Source: Thermoplasmatota archaeon
GTDB taxonomy: Archaea; Thermoplasmatota; Thermoplasmata; RBG-16-68-12; JAJISG01
Direction of reading: 5' to 3'
DNA: 6,416 nucleotides
NCBI GenBank assembly: GCA_022848835.1
Contig: JAJISG010000045.1
Location: forward strand, 1 to 6,416
Position numbers and translations under genes: made by a program. The notes beneath the pieces were generated by a model that did no database searches, was not told where the DNA came from, and worked only from the letters and a program-made list of their open reading frames with translations. Shown here piece by piece: positions 1 to 5,636 of the stretch. The number at the start of each line of letters is the position of its first letter. Position 1 is the stretch's first letter.

Positions 1-117
1 GAATAGGTAACGCGGTCGTCCAACATGCCAGCCCACCTGTGTCATCGTCGTCATACCGCCTATTTCAATGTTGAGAGGCCATTCTCCGCGGTGGTAACGG
101 TGGACAAAAGCGCACAC
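1..117 (-). CDS. Possible 5' part of an unidentified gene, cut by the window edge
   Basis: A minus-strand frame stays open from inside the end of the DUF309 gene to the left edge. If it is a gene, it could start at a GTG at 117 (reading VCAFVHRYHRGEWPLN...) or at an ATG at 54 (reading MTTMTQVGWHVGRPRYLF). Both starts lie within 80 bases downstream of the DUF309 stop on the same strand, so a third gene of that transcript is possible. I recognise no family in the visible 39 residues and see no convincing ribosome binding site, only a weak purine stretch before the ATG. An open frame of this length is common by chance in GC-rich DNA, so this is a placeholder. Confidence 0.22.
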   Translation of the reverse strand, partial: MCAFVHRYHRGEWPLNIEIGGMTTMTQVGWHVGRPRYLF

Positions 118-128
118 AAGACTGAAGA

Positions 129-530
129 TCAGGATATGTAGATCAGGTGTGGAATTTCCACCTTCACATAGGACAACTCACCATTGGCCAGCCTTCTCGC
201 CCTAGGGATCCAGGCGTCGATTGCGCTCAGAAACTCCTCCAGCTCAATGCCTCGATAGAAGGGTCTGAATCGATCCACGAGGTCCCTCCCGGCAACGAGC
301 AGGTCCAACATGCCCCTGAAGGTCTCCTTCCTGAAGTGATGGAAAGCGGCGGCTATCTTGATAATGCCCTGCAGGAAAACCTTGACATCCCCATTTTCCG
401 CAAGCCAGACCTTTTCCAGTACTTCGTGACACTCAAAGAAGTGCCCGCTGTTGTAGAGGCCAGAGCCTTTCTCCAGCGCCTCGCGAATCCTCTTGAGACG
501 AGAGATCGCTTCCTCCGAGACATCCGACAC
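129..530 (-). CDS. DUF309 family protein
   Basis: This 133-residue soluble protein matches DUF309, a small all-helical family of unknown biochemical role in archaea, bacteria and plastids. The signature is visible. Residues 24-42 read GLYNSGHFFECHEVLEKVW, with the conserved His-Glu pair at 35-36. A second helix at about 52-67 reads VFLQGIIKIAAAFHHFR, and a Leu-rich third helix follows. Length is normal for the family. There is no signal peptide or membrane segment. The start is a GTG at 530: the same frame has a stop 36-38 bases upstream and no ATG, GTG or TTG between. A weak TATA-like cttatt block centred near 558 sits about 28 bases upstream, the same spacing seen at other genes here, so it may have its own leaderless transcript. 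It lies 113 bases downstream of the methionine synthase core gene on the same strand, so read-through is also possible. The family is secure; the function is unknown. Confidence 0.88.
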   Translation of the reverse strand: MSDVSEEAISRLKRIREALEKGSGLYNSGHFFECHEVLEKVWLAENGDVKVFLQGIIKIAAAFHHFRKETFRGMLDLLVAGRDLVDRFRPFYRGIELEEFLSAIDAWIPRARRLANGELSYVKVEIPHLIYIS

Positions 531-643
531 GTTGATTCCAAGACGTGCAAGCCTCTTATTCTCTCACCTCTCTCCCTGGCCATCATCAGCCTGTGGGACT
601 CCCCTGCGAGCTGACGTGGCGAAGTCACTACACGCAGAGATTG

Positions 644-1774
644 TTACACGTTTCCGAGCGCCTCTCGAGCCAGATTTGCCCCCTGGACCATATTCTTGAG
701 CTTCTCAAATGCCACTTCCCACGTCCGAGTTCTCAACCCGCAGTCGGGGTTCACGAAGATCCTCGCGGGATCACCGAGTACTTCTGTCGCTCTCAGTATC
801 CGATCCCTGACCTGCTCCGGTGTCTCGATACGGCTCACGTGAACATCCACCACTCCAAGGCCGACTTCCCGCCCGTCGTCATACTCTCTGAACAGCTCCA
901 GAGCCGCGTAGCCATCCCCAGATTCGTCATCCCTATTGGCGAACTCCCAGTCCAGCTGGCTACATCTCCTCATCTCTAGGACGTGGGGAAAGAGAAGACG
1001 ATAGTCGCCATAGCATATGTGGGCTGTGAGCTTACAGCCGATCCCCTTCGTTGCGGCGTTGAAGCCCTCGACAAAGATGCTCACCTCTTCCGGATGGGTC
1101 GTCGCCGCTGGCTCATCCAGTTGAATGACCTCTGCCCCCGCCTGTTCAAGTGCCCTGAGGTTGGGCCTGATGACCTCATCGGCAATGTCGAGAACCAGGT
1201 CCCGCCTGGCCTCCAGCTTTCTCCTGCTCAGGTTCGAGATTCCCGCAAGGCGTCCCTGATAATACTCATTGAAGGACCAGTCCGCCAGTGTATAGGGACC
1301 CGTGATCGGTACCTTGACCAGCCGTCGGGCCTTATCCTGCACGAAGGAGAACTCCTCCAGGTGGTAAGCCGCCTCGAACCCCACTCTACCCACGCACGCG
1401 GCCTTCCGGTAGTACTTGTTGTCGAAGGATCTCACGTGGCCGAGAAACTTGAAACCCTTCATCCGTCGGATGGGATACTCATACATCTCCACCCTCCGTT
1501 GCTCCCCATCGTAGACATAGTCGAGGCCGGCCGACTCCAGGAATCGTAGGCCATAGAGGGAAGCGTAATCCCTCAGCTCCCCCTTCCTACCTTTCAGCTC
1601 TCGGTCTCTGAGGACTCCGACGAGATTCTCGTATCCCTTGACTCCCAGGAGCTTGCCCCAATAGGCAGCCTCCTCTATCTCCACCTCCGTGGCTCTCCCC
1701 CTCTTGGGGGCGGTGACGAGCCATGATGGCTTTGAGAGGCTCCCGATCTCCTGACACGGAAAGAGAACCGACAT
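644..1774 (-). CDS. metE: Cobalamin-independent-type methionine synthase, catalytic core protein (MetE C-terminal-like)
   Basis: This 376-residue TIM-barrel protein belongs to the MetE/core methionine synthase family, which transfers a methyl group to the zinc-bound thiol of homocysteine to make methionine in the cytoplasm. The full zinc site can be seen: His252 and Cys254 (AHICYGD), Glu277 (DWEFAN) and Cys345 (NPDCGLR), spaced much as in classical MetE. Other signatures are GSLSKP near residue 11, YDGEQRR near 88, ITGPYTLADWSF at 157-168 and QLDEPA at 218-223. It is about half the length of bacterial MetE and lacks the N-terminal barrel, which is supplied by the adjacent gene. Stop and start overlap as TGATG, and GAGGTG lies five bases before the ATG, pointing to translational coupling. 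Archaeal core enzymes of this type may take the methyl group from a methyl-corrinoid protein rather than methyl-folate; the donor cannot be read from this sequence. Confidence 0.93.
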   Translation of the reverse strand: MSVLFPCQEIGSLSKPSWLVTAPKRGRATEVEIEEAAYWGKLLGVKGYENLVGVLRDRELKGRKGELRDYASLYGLRFLESAGLDYVYDGEQRRVEMYEYPIRRMKGFKFLGHVRSFDNKYYRKAACVGRVGFEAAYHLEEFSFVQDKARRLVKVPITGPYTLADWSFNEYYQGRLAGISNLSRRKLEARRDLVLDIADEVIRPNLRALEQAGAEVIQLDEPAATTHPEEVSIFVEGFNAATKGIGCKLTAHICYGDYRLLFPHVLEMRRCSQLDWEFANRDDESGDGYAALELFREYDDGREVGLGVVDVHVSRIETPEQVRDRILRATEVLGDPARIFVNPDCGLRTRTWEVAFEKLKNMVQGANLAREALGNV

Positions 1775-2739
1775 CAGCCCACCTCTTCGAGCCGTGTCCG
1801 CGCCTGGCCCAGGGATCTGACTTTCTCTACCGCGACCGACCTCGGGAGGAACTCTAGGCCGGTGTTAGGACACAGAATCAAGCCGGTGGGTGAGAGTGCA
1901 TCGAGAACACGAGAAGCGAGGTCGACTATCTCCTCCGGTGTCTCCAGCAGGGAGTTCCTACCATCGATGCATCCACATCCCAGGACCTTGTCAAAGTCCA
2001 CATCTTTCAACCCGCTCAAATCCTCCTCGTAGAGGTCCAGCCCGATGGCATCCACCGGAAAGTCGAGGAGATCTGGCAACAGTGGCTCGGTTGGCGAGAA
2101 GAATAGGTGCAGGGATAACTGAAGGCCATCAGCGCCTCGCACGATTTCGTATGCCTGTCTCACCACCTCAAGGAGGTCATCCGAGGGAGGATTCACCGCC
2201 AAGGAGGGTTCGCTGAACTGGATGTGAGTGTATCCTAGCGCCTTCATCTCCCTACATACATACGCCAGGCAACGGGCTACGGACGGGATGACTTCTGTCG
2301 GTTGGGAGTAGTGGTGATCCTCCACCAGATCGCTGAATGTGTAGGGTCCAGGAAAGATGGCCTTCCGTGGGTTCCCGGCGGGGAGTGAGTCAACCTGCAG
2401 GTACTCCCGCGAGATAGGCCCCGGCTCGAGGGAGGTGGAGATGACAGGCTGTCGGAAGAAGGTGTTGTTGTCAAACCACCTCTTCAGACCACCCAGGGAC
2501 AAGCCACCCCAGGCCTCAACCAAGGGGCGGAATGCGTCCTGCCAGTTCAGAAGACCATCGCTGAGACAGTCCAATCCTGCTTCCAGCTGGAGGCGAACCA
2601 GTCCCTCCACATCTCGCTGAAGAGCCTCATCCACCTCTCGCTTCGTTACTCGACGGCGATCAAACCCCCTCGTGGCCGCAATGAACTCTTCTGATCTTGG
2701 GAATATCCCCGTTAGGTAAGCATCCACAGCAGTGCCCAT
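1774..2739 (-). CDS. MetE-like barrel protein without zinc ligands, partner of the methionine synthase core
   Basis: This 321-residue protein is a paralogue of the catalytic MetE core next to it, with the same UROD/MetE-like barrel fold. Recognisable landmarks are LEAGLDCLSDG at 52-62, FPGPYTFSDL at 129-138, IQFSEPS at 173-179 (QLDEPA in the core protein) and CPNTGLEFLPR at 290-300. The zinc ligands are gone: the HxC motif reads His211-Leu-Phe213, and the last cysteine is replaced by Thr293. It is therefore unlikely to activate homocysteine itself. By analogy with bacterial MetE, whose N-terminal barrel arose by duplication and lost the metal, it probably shapes the active site or handles the methyl donor in a complex with the downstream product. 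It is the first gene of the pair, with a TATA-like CTATTAATAAAA about 39 bases before the ATG and no clear Shine-Dalgarno. Many databases would call it an N-terminal methionine synthase homologue. Confidence 0.87.
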   Translation of the reverse strand: MGTAVDAYLTGIFPRSEEFIAATRGFDRRRVTKREVDEALQRDVEGLVRLQLEAGLDCLSDGLLNWQDAFRPLVEAWGGLSLGGLKRWFDNNTFFRQPVISTSLEPGPISREYLQVDSLPAGNPRKAIFPGPYTFSDLVEDHHYSQPTEVIPSVARCLAYVCREMKALGYTHIQFSEPSLAVNPPSDDLLEVVRQAYEIVRGADGLQLSLHLFFSPTEPLLPDLLDFPVDAIGLDLYEEDLSGLKDVDFDKVLGCGCIDGRNSLLETPEEIVDLASRVLDALSPTGLILCPNTGLEFLPRSVAVEKVRSLGQARTRLEEVG

Positions 2740-2770
2740 CTCTGTTAGCCTGCCGGAGGTCCAGTTGTTC

Positions 2771-2783
2771 GTTTTATTAATAG
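2771..2783 (-). promoter_or_regulatory. TATA-like element upstream of the split methionine synthase genes
   Basis: The minus strand reads CTATTAATAAAAC here, centred about 39 bases before the ATG at 2739. This fits an archaeal TATA box giving a short leader of roughly 10-15 bases. Another A/T stretch, TTTAAATAA at 2818-2810, resembles the TATA consensus even better but coincides with the end of the regulator gene and would give a leader of about 50 bases. Assignment rests on sequence and spacing only. Confidence 0.45.
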
Positions 2784-2809
2784 CTTTGGTCCAGAATTAT
2801 GACTCGCAG

Positions 2810-3382
2810 TTATTTAAATGCCCGATCAATCATCCTCAGGATATCCGCCCTGGTGACTATCCCCGTGACGACGCCCTTCTCCATCACCAGCACCATGGAG
2901 TAGGCATCAAGGAGCGAAAGAGCCTGGGATACCTCCGCCTCAGGTGGCAGGGTAGGTGGCACGGGTTCCATCACTTCCAGAATCCTCTTCAACCCGACGG
3001 CGGCCGGGCTCTTGGCTTCCGCCATTTCCCTCATTATGCTCCTCTCGCTTACGGAGCCTAGAGGAACGCCCTTCTGAAGGACGGGAAGCTGGGAAAAACC
3101 ATACTCCGCCATCTTCCTCACTGCTCTCGAGACTGTCTCTTCAGGAGCAGCACCAATGACGGGTCTACTCATGACCTTCCTGAGAACGGTCTTTGGCTTT
3201 CGTCCTTCCTCCAGAACTTTCAGAATCCTCCTGACAGTGGATAGCCGAGGATCCAGTCTGCCCTTCTCGAGACGGGAGATGTAGGCCTGACTAACCCCCG
3301 CCATTTCCGCTAGCTTCGACTGGGTAAGGCCTAACTCCCTCCTCCTCTGGAGTATGTACATCAGCTCCCTGGGCAACTCCAT
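2810..3382 (-). CDS. XRE-type helix-turn-helix regulator with paired CBS domains
   Basis: This 190-residue cytoplasmic protein has an archaeal-type domain order. An XRE/Cro-like helix-turn-helix spans about residues 6-57, with LTQSKLAEMAGVSQAYISR as helices two and three. Two CBS motifs follow at about 66-122 and 134-188, forming one Bateman module. The second CBS ends in GIVTRADIL with Thr177 and Asp180, the usual ribose/phosphate-contacting positions for adenosyl ligands; the first has GSVSERSIM. The protein is expected to bind DNA and change affinity on binding AMP, ATP, SAM or methylthioadenosine. It lies 70 bases upstream of the split methionine synthase genes in the same direction, so a role as a SAM or methionine-state sensor for them is reasonable inference. 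A TATA-like GATATATG sits 24-31 bases before the ATG, implying a nearly leaderless mRNA; no Shine-Dalgarno is seen. Domain calls are strong; ligand and targets are unknown. Confidence 0.9.
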   Translation of the reverse strand: MELPRELMYILQRRRELGLTQSKLAEMAGVSQAYISRLEKGRLDPRLSTVRRILKVLEEGRKPKTVLRKVMSRPVIGAAPEETVSRAVRKMAEYGFSQLPVLQKGVPLGSVSERSIMREMAEAKSPAAVGLKRILEVMEPVPPTLPPEAEVSQALSLLDAYSMVLVMEKGVVTGIVTRADILRMIDRAFK

Positions 3383-3405
3383 AGACCGTGAATGATGTTG
3401 GGGAA

Positions 3406-3413
3406 CATATATC
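3406..3413 (-). promoter_or_regulatory. TATA-like box for the HTH-CBS regulator gene
   Basis: The minus strand reads GATATATG, centred about 28 bases before the ATG at 3382. With an archaeal start site roughly 25 bases past the TATA centre, the transcript would begin within a few bases of the start codon. Confidence 0.5.
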
Positions 3414-3468
3414 TCTAGCGGCAGAACCCTTGTCCCACCACATAGAAGAGAGGGGAGCTCTAGTACAG

Positions 3469-3476
3469 GATAAATA
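3469..3476 (+). promoter_or_regulatory. TATA-like box for the O-methyltransferase gene
   Basis: The plus strand reads GATAAATA, centred about 29 bases before the ATG at 3502. The bases just before that ATG contain no Shine-Dalgarno, which agrees with a leaderless message. Together with the minus-strand box at 3406-3413 it makes a compact divergent promoter region of 119 bp. Confidence 0.5.
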
Positions 3477-3501
3477 GGGGAGGCACTTCCAAGCAGTTGA
3501 C

Positions 3502-4134
3502 ATGGATCTAGAAGGGAAGGCTTTGCGGGACTACATGGAGAGTCTGCTGCCTGAACGGGACGAGCTGTTGAAAGAAATGGAGAGCGTGGCCCAGGAGGAG
3601 GGCATACCCATTGTGGGCCCCCATGTGGGTTCCCTTCTTATGATTCTCGCCTCAGCCTCTGGCGCCAGGAGGGCCGTGGAACTGGGTACCGCGATAGGCT
3701 ACTCAGCGATATGGCTGGCCCGAGGTATGGGAGCGGGCGGACGTCTGGTCACCATCGAGATGCGAGAGGAGATGGCCCGAAGGGCTGGGAGGAGTATTGA
3801 AAGGGCCGGTCTCCAAGACTCGGTGGAGATCCTCGTGGGCAAGGCCCTGGAGCTTCTCCCGACTCTTGGGGATGGCTTCGATCTAGTTTTTAATGACATA
3901 AACAAGGAGGACTATCCAGCGGTCCTGCCACTCTGCAAGGAGGCCCTCAGATCTGGCGGCCTTTTGCTTACGGATAACGTGCTCTGGGGAGGCCGTGTCG
4001 TCTCCAAGGAGGACGTCTCCCCCTCTACAGAGGCCATCCGAGAGTACAACAGGGTCCTCGCGGAGGATGAAGAGTGGACTACGGTTATTCTGCCGATACG
4101 AGATGGGGTCTCAATAAGCGTTAAGAGGGTATGA
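3502..4134 (+). CDS. SAM-dependent O-methyltransferase, metal-dependent COMT/CCoAOMT type
   Basis: This 210-residue Rossmann-fold methyltransferase resembles the divalent-metal-dependent catechol/caffeoyl-CoA O-methyltransferase family (Methyltransf_3). Motif I is VELGTAIGYSAIWLA at 59-73 and binds SAM; Glu86 in VTIEM is the acidic residue that would hold the ribose. Metal ligands are recognisable as Asp132 (FNDINKEDYP, where the family usually has IDADK) and Asp158-Asn159 (LTDNVLWGG). The C-terminus GVSISVKRV fits the family's final strand, and length is typical. The natural substrate, probably a vicinal hydroxyl compound, cannot be read from sequence. The ATG at 3502 is supported by the TATA box 29 bases upstream. 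The last seven codons reappear exactly at 5637-5656, so the present 3' end may have been supplied by an inserted element. The next gene in this direction is an aldehyde dehydrogenase 1.57 kb away. Confidence 0.92.
   Translation: MDLEGKALRDYMESLLPERDELLKEMESVAQEEGIPIVGPHVGSLLMILASASGARRAVELGTAIGYSAIWLARGMGAGGRLVTIEMREEMARRAGRSIERAGLQDSVEILVGKALELLPTLGDGFDLVFNDINKEDYPAVLPLCKEALRSGGLLLTDNVLWGGRVVSKEDVSPSTEAIREYNRVLAEDEEWTTVILPIRDGVSISVKRV
4111..4130 (+). repeat. Left copy of a 20-bp direct repeat (candidate attachment site)
   Basis: The sequence tcaataagcgttaagagggt encodes the last residues of the O-methyltransferase (SISVKRV) and is identical to 5637-5656. The bases before it (c here, a in the other copy) and after it (a here, g in the other) differ, so the homology has sharp edges. 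Here the gene ends GTA-TGA; in the other copy it ends GTG-TAG. A 20-base exact match is far beyond chance in a 6.4-kb window. Confidence 0.85.
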
Positions 4135-4222
4135 GTACCCCTGGCTCGCCCCTTTGTGGACGTTATCTGCTTGATCGAACAATCCGGCTGCTCAAAATCC
4201 AGATGGATTCGAATACCTCCAT

Positions 4223-4260
4223 TGCGAAAAGAATGAAGTCCCCCTTCCACCCTTTTCGCA
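4223..4260. repeat. Inverted repeat, 9-bp stem hairpin
   Basis: The arms tgcgaaaag (4223-4231) and cttttcgca (4252-4260) are perfectly complementary across a 20-base loop, and the loop holds a further gaag/cttc pair (4235-4238 with 4244-4247). It lies about 90 bases after the methyltransferase stop. It could be a transcript 3'-end structure or a protein binding site. No T-run follows it, so it is not a typical intrinsic terminator. Confidence 0.5.
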
Positions 4261-4382
4261 TTCGCTTCCTCTCAACCGAACTCCACACTCGGTCGCCATC
4301 CCTTACCTAGCATGACGGAGACAGACATGGGTCATCAATCGGCAACTCCTGCTTGGAGATGTTGGTAGAATGAAACTTGGCA

Positions 4383-4460
4383 AGGTGATGCCCGGATTTG
4401 AACCGGAGTCGCTGGTTCATACTGTCCGAAGGCCGGGCCATATCGATGGAACCGTTCACC
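4383..4460 (-). pseudogene. tRNA-like relic with intact T-arm
   Basis: On the minus strand, TCCGG-TTCAAAT-CCGGG (4407-4391) forms a complete T-arm with the conserved TTCAAAT loop. It is followed by CATCACC, which pairs with the first five bases of GGTGAAC at 4460-4454. The span of 78 bases is a normal tRNA length. Between these ends I cannot build a proper D-arm or anticodon stem, and the two inner acceptor pairs fail. It therefore looks like a decayed tRNA gene or a tRNA 3' fragment of the kind left by archaeal integrative elements, not a working tRNA. A split or multi-intron tRNA is less likely. Confidence 0.35.
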
Positions 4461-4531
4461 TCCGGTCATAGGGCTGAAAGAGTTCCACCACTCCCACGTC
4501 CAGAGCTCCACACCGGGCTGCTGCCACGGCT

Positions 4532-5002
4532 CTATGAGGAGGGCCTTCCCGATATTCCGAACTGCTGGAGCACCTCCCGCGGAACTGGGTTCTCGTATTC
4601 CACATCCAAGGCCTCGCAGACGTAGCGTAAAGCCATGTCGGTAGTAATGAGATGGGTGGCTCCCCCGCTGGCCGCCAGGGCCACGATAAAGCAATCGTAC
4701 ATGTCATGTCCGGTCTCCCCGGCCAGCTCGAGTGCTTTCACCACCACACGCCCGTCTCCACTGACATAGGTCGGTGATCGAATCCCTGCAAGGGCCCCCA
4801 CAGCGGTGTCGGCCTCCTGTGGTGCCACCGCCCATCGAGAGACGAGCACCCATCTTGCCCGAATCAAGAGGTAGGAGCTAAGGAGTAGTCGGAAATCGCC
4901 TCGGAACCCAGGCATCACGGCCTCCCGCAGAAACGGATGACCGATATGACTCTCGTCTAGGAACACCGCTATGGCGTTCACGTCGAGGAACTTACTGTCC
5001 AA
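4532..5002 (-). CDS. PIN-domain protein, VapC-like toxin of a toxin-antitoxin pair
   Basis: This 156-residue protein matches the PIN fold used by VapC toxins, metal-dependent RNases. FLDVNAIAVFLDES at the N-terminus carries the first acidic residue, Asp7. MYDCFIVALAASGGATHLITTD at 101-122 carries Asp103 and Asp122. The second acidic residue, usually a glutamate in a segment like LLxxELxxVL, seems replaced by Arg48 in LLSSYLLIRARWVL, so nuclease activity is uncertain. The start is a TTG at 5002: a stop lies 18-20 bases upstream in frame, and GGAGG is placed six bases before it. The start lies inside the last codons of the AbrB-type antitoxin gene, an 11-base overlap that couples translation. 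Such pairs are common in thermophilic archaea. The N-terminal half is divergent, and subfamily and target RNA are unknown. Confidence 0.82.
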   Translation of the reverse strand: MDSKFLDVNAIAVFLDESHIGHPFLREAVMPGFRGDFRLLLSSYLLIRARWVLVSRWAVAPQEADTAVGALAGIRSPTYVSGDGRVVVKALELAGETGHDMYDCFIVALAASGGATHLITTDMALRYVCEALDVEYENPVPREVLQQFGISGRPSS

Positions 5003-5216
5003 CCAGTGCCTCCGTCCCAGTTAGGACTGGTTTCCTTTTCCACCCACCATGAGAGTTGACAGTAGGGATCTCAGGCGCCTCCTTCCTGAGGACAAGGAGG
5101 GAGCCCTGCCGCTCAATTACCACCTCGTCGTGGGTGTTCAAGCCAAGCTGGCGTCGCAAGGACGCGGGAATAGAGATTCTTCCCTTATCATCGAGCTTGG
5201 TGCGAGCCATGGGCAT
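4992..5216 (-). CDS. SpoVT/AbrB-type antitoxin (VapB-like)
   Basis: This 74-residue protein opens with a SpoVT/AbrB swapped-hairpin DNA-binding domain: TKLDDKGRISIPASLRRQLGL at about 6-26, then DEVVIERQGSLLVLRKE. The C-terminal 25 residues are polar and presumably wrap the PIN toxin. It precedes and overlaps the PIN gene, the usual antitoxin-first order, and probably represses its own promoter. Two ATG codons compete for the start, at 5216 (MPMAR) and 5210 (MAR). A TATA-like GATATTTATC at 5243-5234 lies about 28 bases before the second one, matching the leaderless spacing of other genes here, so 5210 may be the true start. The family is clear; the pairing with the PIN gene is inferred from overlap. 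Confidence 0.88.
   Translation of the reverse strand: MPMARTKLDDKGRISIPASLRRQLGLNTHDEVVIERQGSLLVLRKEAPEIPTVNSHGGWKRKPVLTGTEALVGQ
5001..5032 (-). promoter_or_regulatory. Two mutually exclusive hairpins over the PIN gene ribosome binding site
   Basis: On the minus strand AACCAGT (5032-5026) can pair with ACTGGTT (5007-5001), seven base pairs that cover the first two bases of the TTG start and place GGAGG in the loop. The inner CCAGT (5030-5026) can instead pair with ACTGG (5021-5017) across a four-base loop, freeing the start. This could modulate toxin translation, but it lies in coding sequence and may be coincidence. Confidence 0.3.
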
Positions 5217-5233
5217 GCTATACTGTTAGTGGG

Positions 5234-5243
5234 ATAAATATCT
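5234..5243 (-). promoter_or_regulatory. TATA-like box for the AbrB-PIN operon
   Basis: The minus strand reads GATATTTATC, about 22 bases before the first ATG (5216) and 28 before the second (5210). The latter spacing equals that of other putative leaderless genes in this window. Confidence 0.5.
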
Positions 5244-5288
5244 TGTGGGACGTGGGAGAAGAGATGCCCCACCCTCGGTCAATAAGAA

Positions 5289-5316
5289 TGGGGCTGACAG
5301 GACTTGAACAGGAGTC
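5289..5316 (-). pseudogene. Fragment resembling the 3' end of a tRNA
   Basis: The minus strand carries TTCAAGT (5308-5302), a tRNA T-loop sequence, followed by CCTGT and then CAGCCCCA, which looks like a 3' acceptor strand with discriminator A. The T-stem 5' side (TCCTG) pairs poorly, with only two good pairs. The 19 bases 5298-5316 match the T-arm region of the other relic (4392-4410) at 16 positions. A possible 5' acceptor match CAGGCTG at 5393-5387 pairs at five of seven positions, but no anticodon arm can be built between. It is best read as a decayed tRNA end. Confidence 0.28.
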
Positions 5317-5636
5317 ATGGACCGCTCGATGGGCTAGATTCTCTTGTTGCAGGACTACATGCTTAGCGGCCATACTCTCCCTCCTACAGCCTGTTCTCTT
5401 TGATGGAGGCCTGCCTCTCGGTCAACCCGATTTCGTCCAGACGCCGTCGAATCACTTCCTAGATGAATCCGTAGAATCAGATTAACCAAAGTCAGGTCTC
5501 CGGCTAATGAGCCCCTCCATTCTTTCTAGCAATTCCCGCTGGAGGCTTGGGGATTGATGCCCTGTACGTGCGATGTGATTATTCTCCGACGTATACTTAT
5601 CCTCCATATGAGGACTGGGACAGTAATCCGACTCCA

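Larger units (their letters stand above)
4135..4531. other. Gene-poor stretch between convergent O-methyltransferase and PIN genes
   Basis: About 400 bases hold no coding frame I can support. They contain a hairpin at 4223-4260 and a tRNA-like relic at 4383-4460. The rest shows no promoter or family signal that I recognise. Confidence 0.6.

Noticed and set aside
147..614. Plus-strand frame of 155 codons over the DUF309 gene
   Set aside because: It is a shadow of the DUF309 gene, whose signature lies on the minus strand.
983..1549. Long plus-strand open frame (188 codons) opposite the methionine synthase core gene
   Set aside because: It is antisense to a gene with a complete zinc site and family motifs, and its translation shows no family pattern.
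4383..4460. Functional tRNA gene
   Set aside because: The T-arm is good, but no anticodon stem-loop with T33 or D-arm can be drawn and two acceptor pairs fail, so I call it a relic.
4335..4694. Minus-strand frame of 119 codons crossing the end of the PIN gene and the tRNA-like relic
   Set aside because: It overlaps the PIN frame that carries the conserved aspartates, and the translation has no recognisable domain.
5243..5485. Plus-strand frame of 80 codons in the gene-poor stretch
   Set aside because: It lacks a ribosome binding site and family resemblance, and runs through the tRNA-like fragment; it is likely a chance frame.
5487..5636. Remains of a second O-methyltransferase copy upstream of the right repeat
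   Set aside because: By eye, similarity to the methyltransferase stops sharply at the 20-mer, so a decayed full-gene duplication is not supported.
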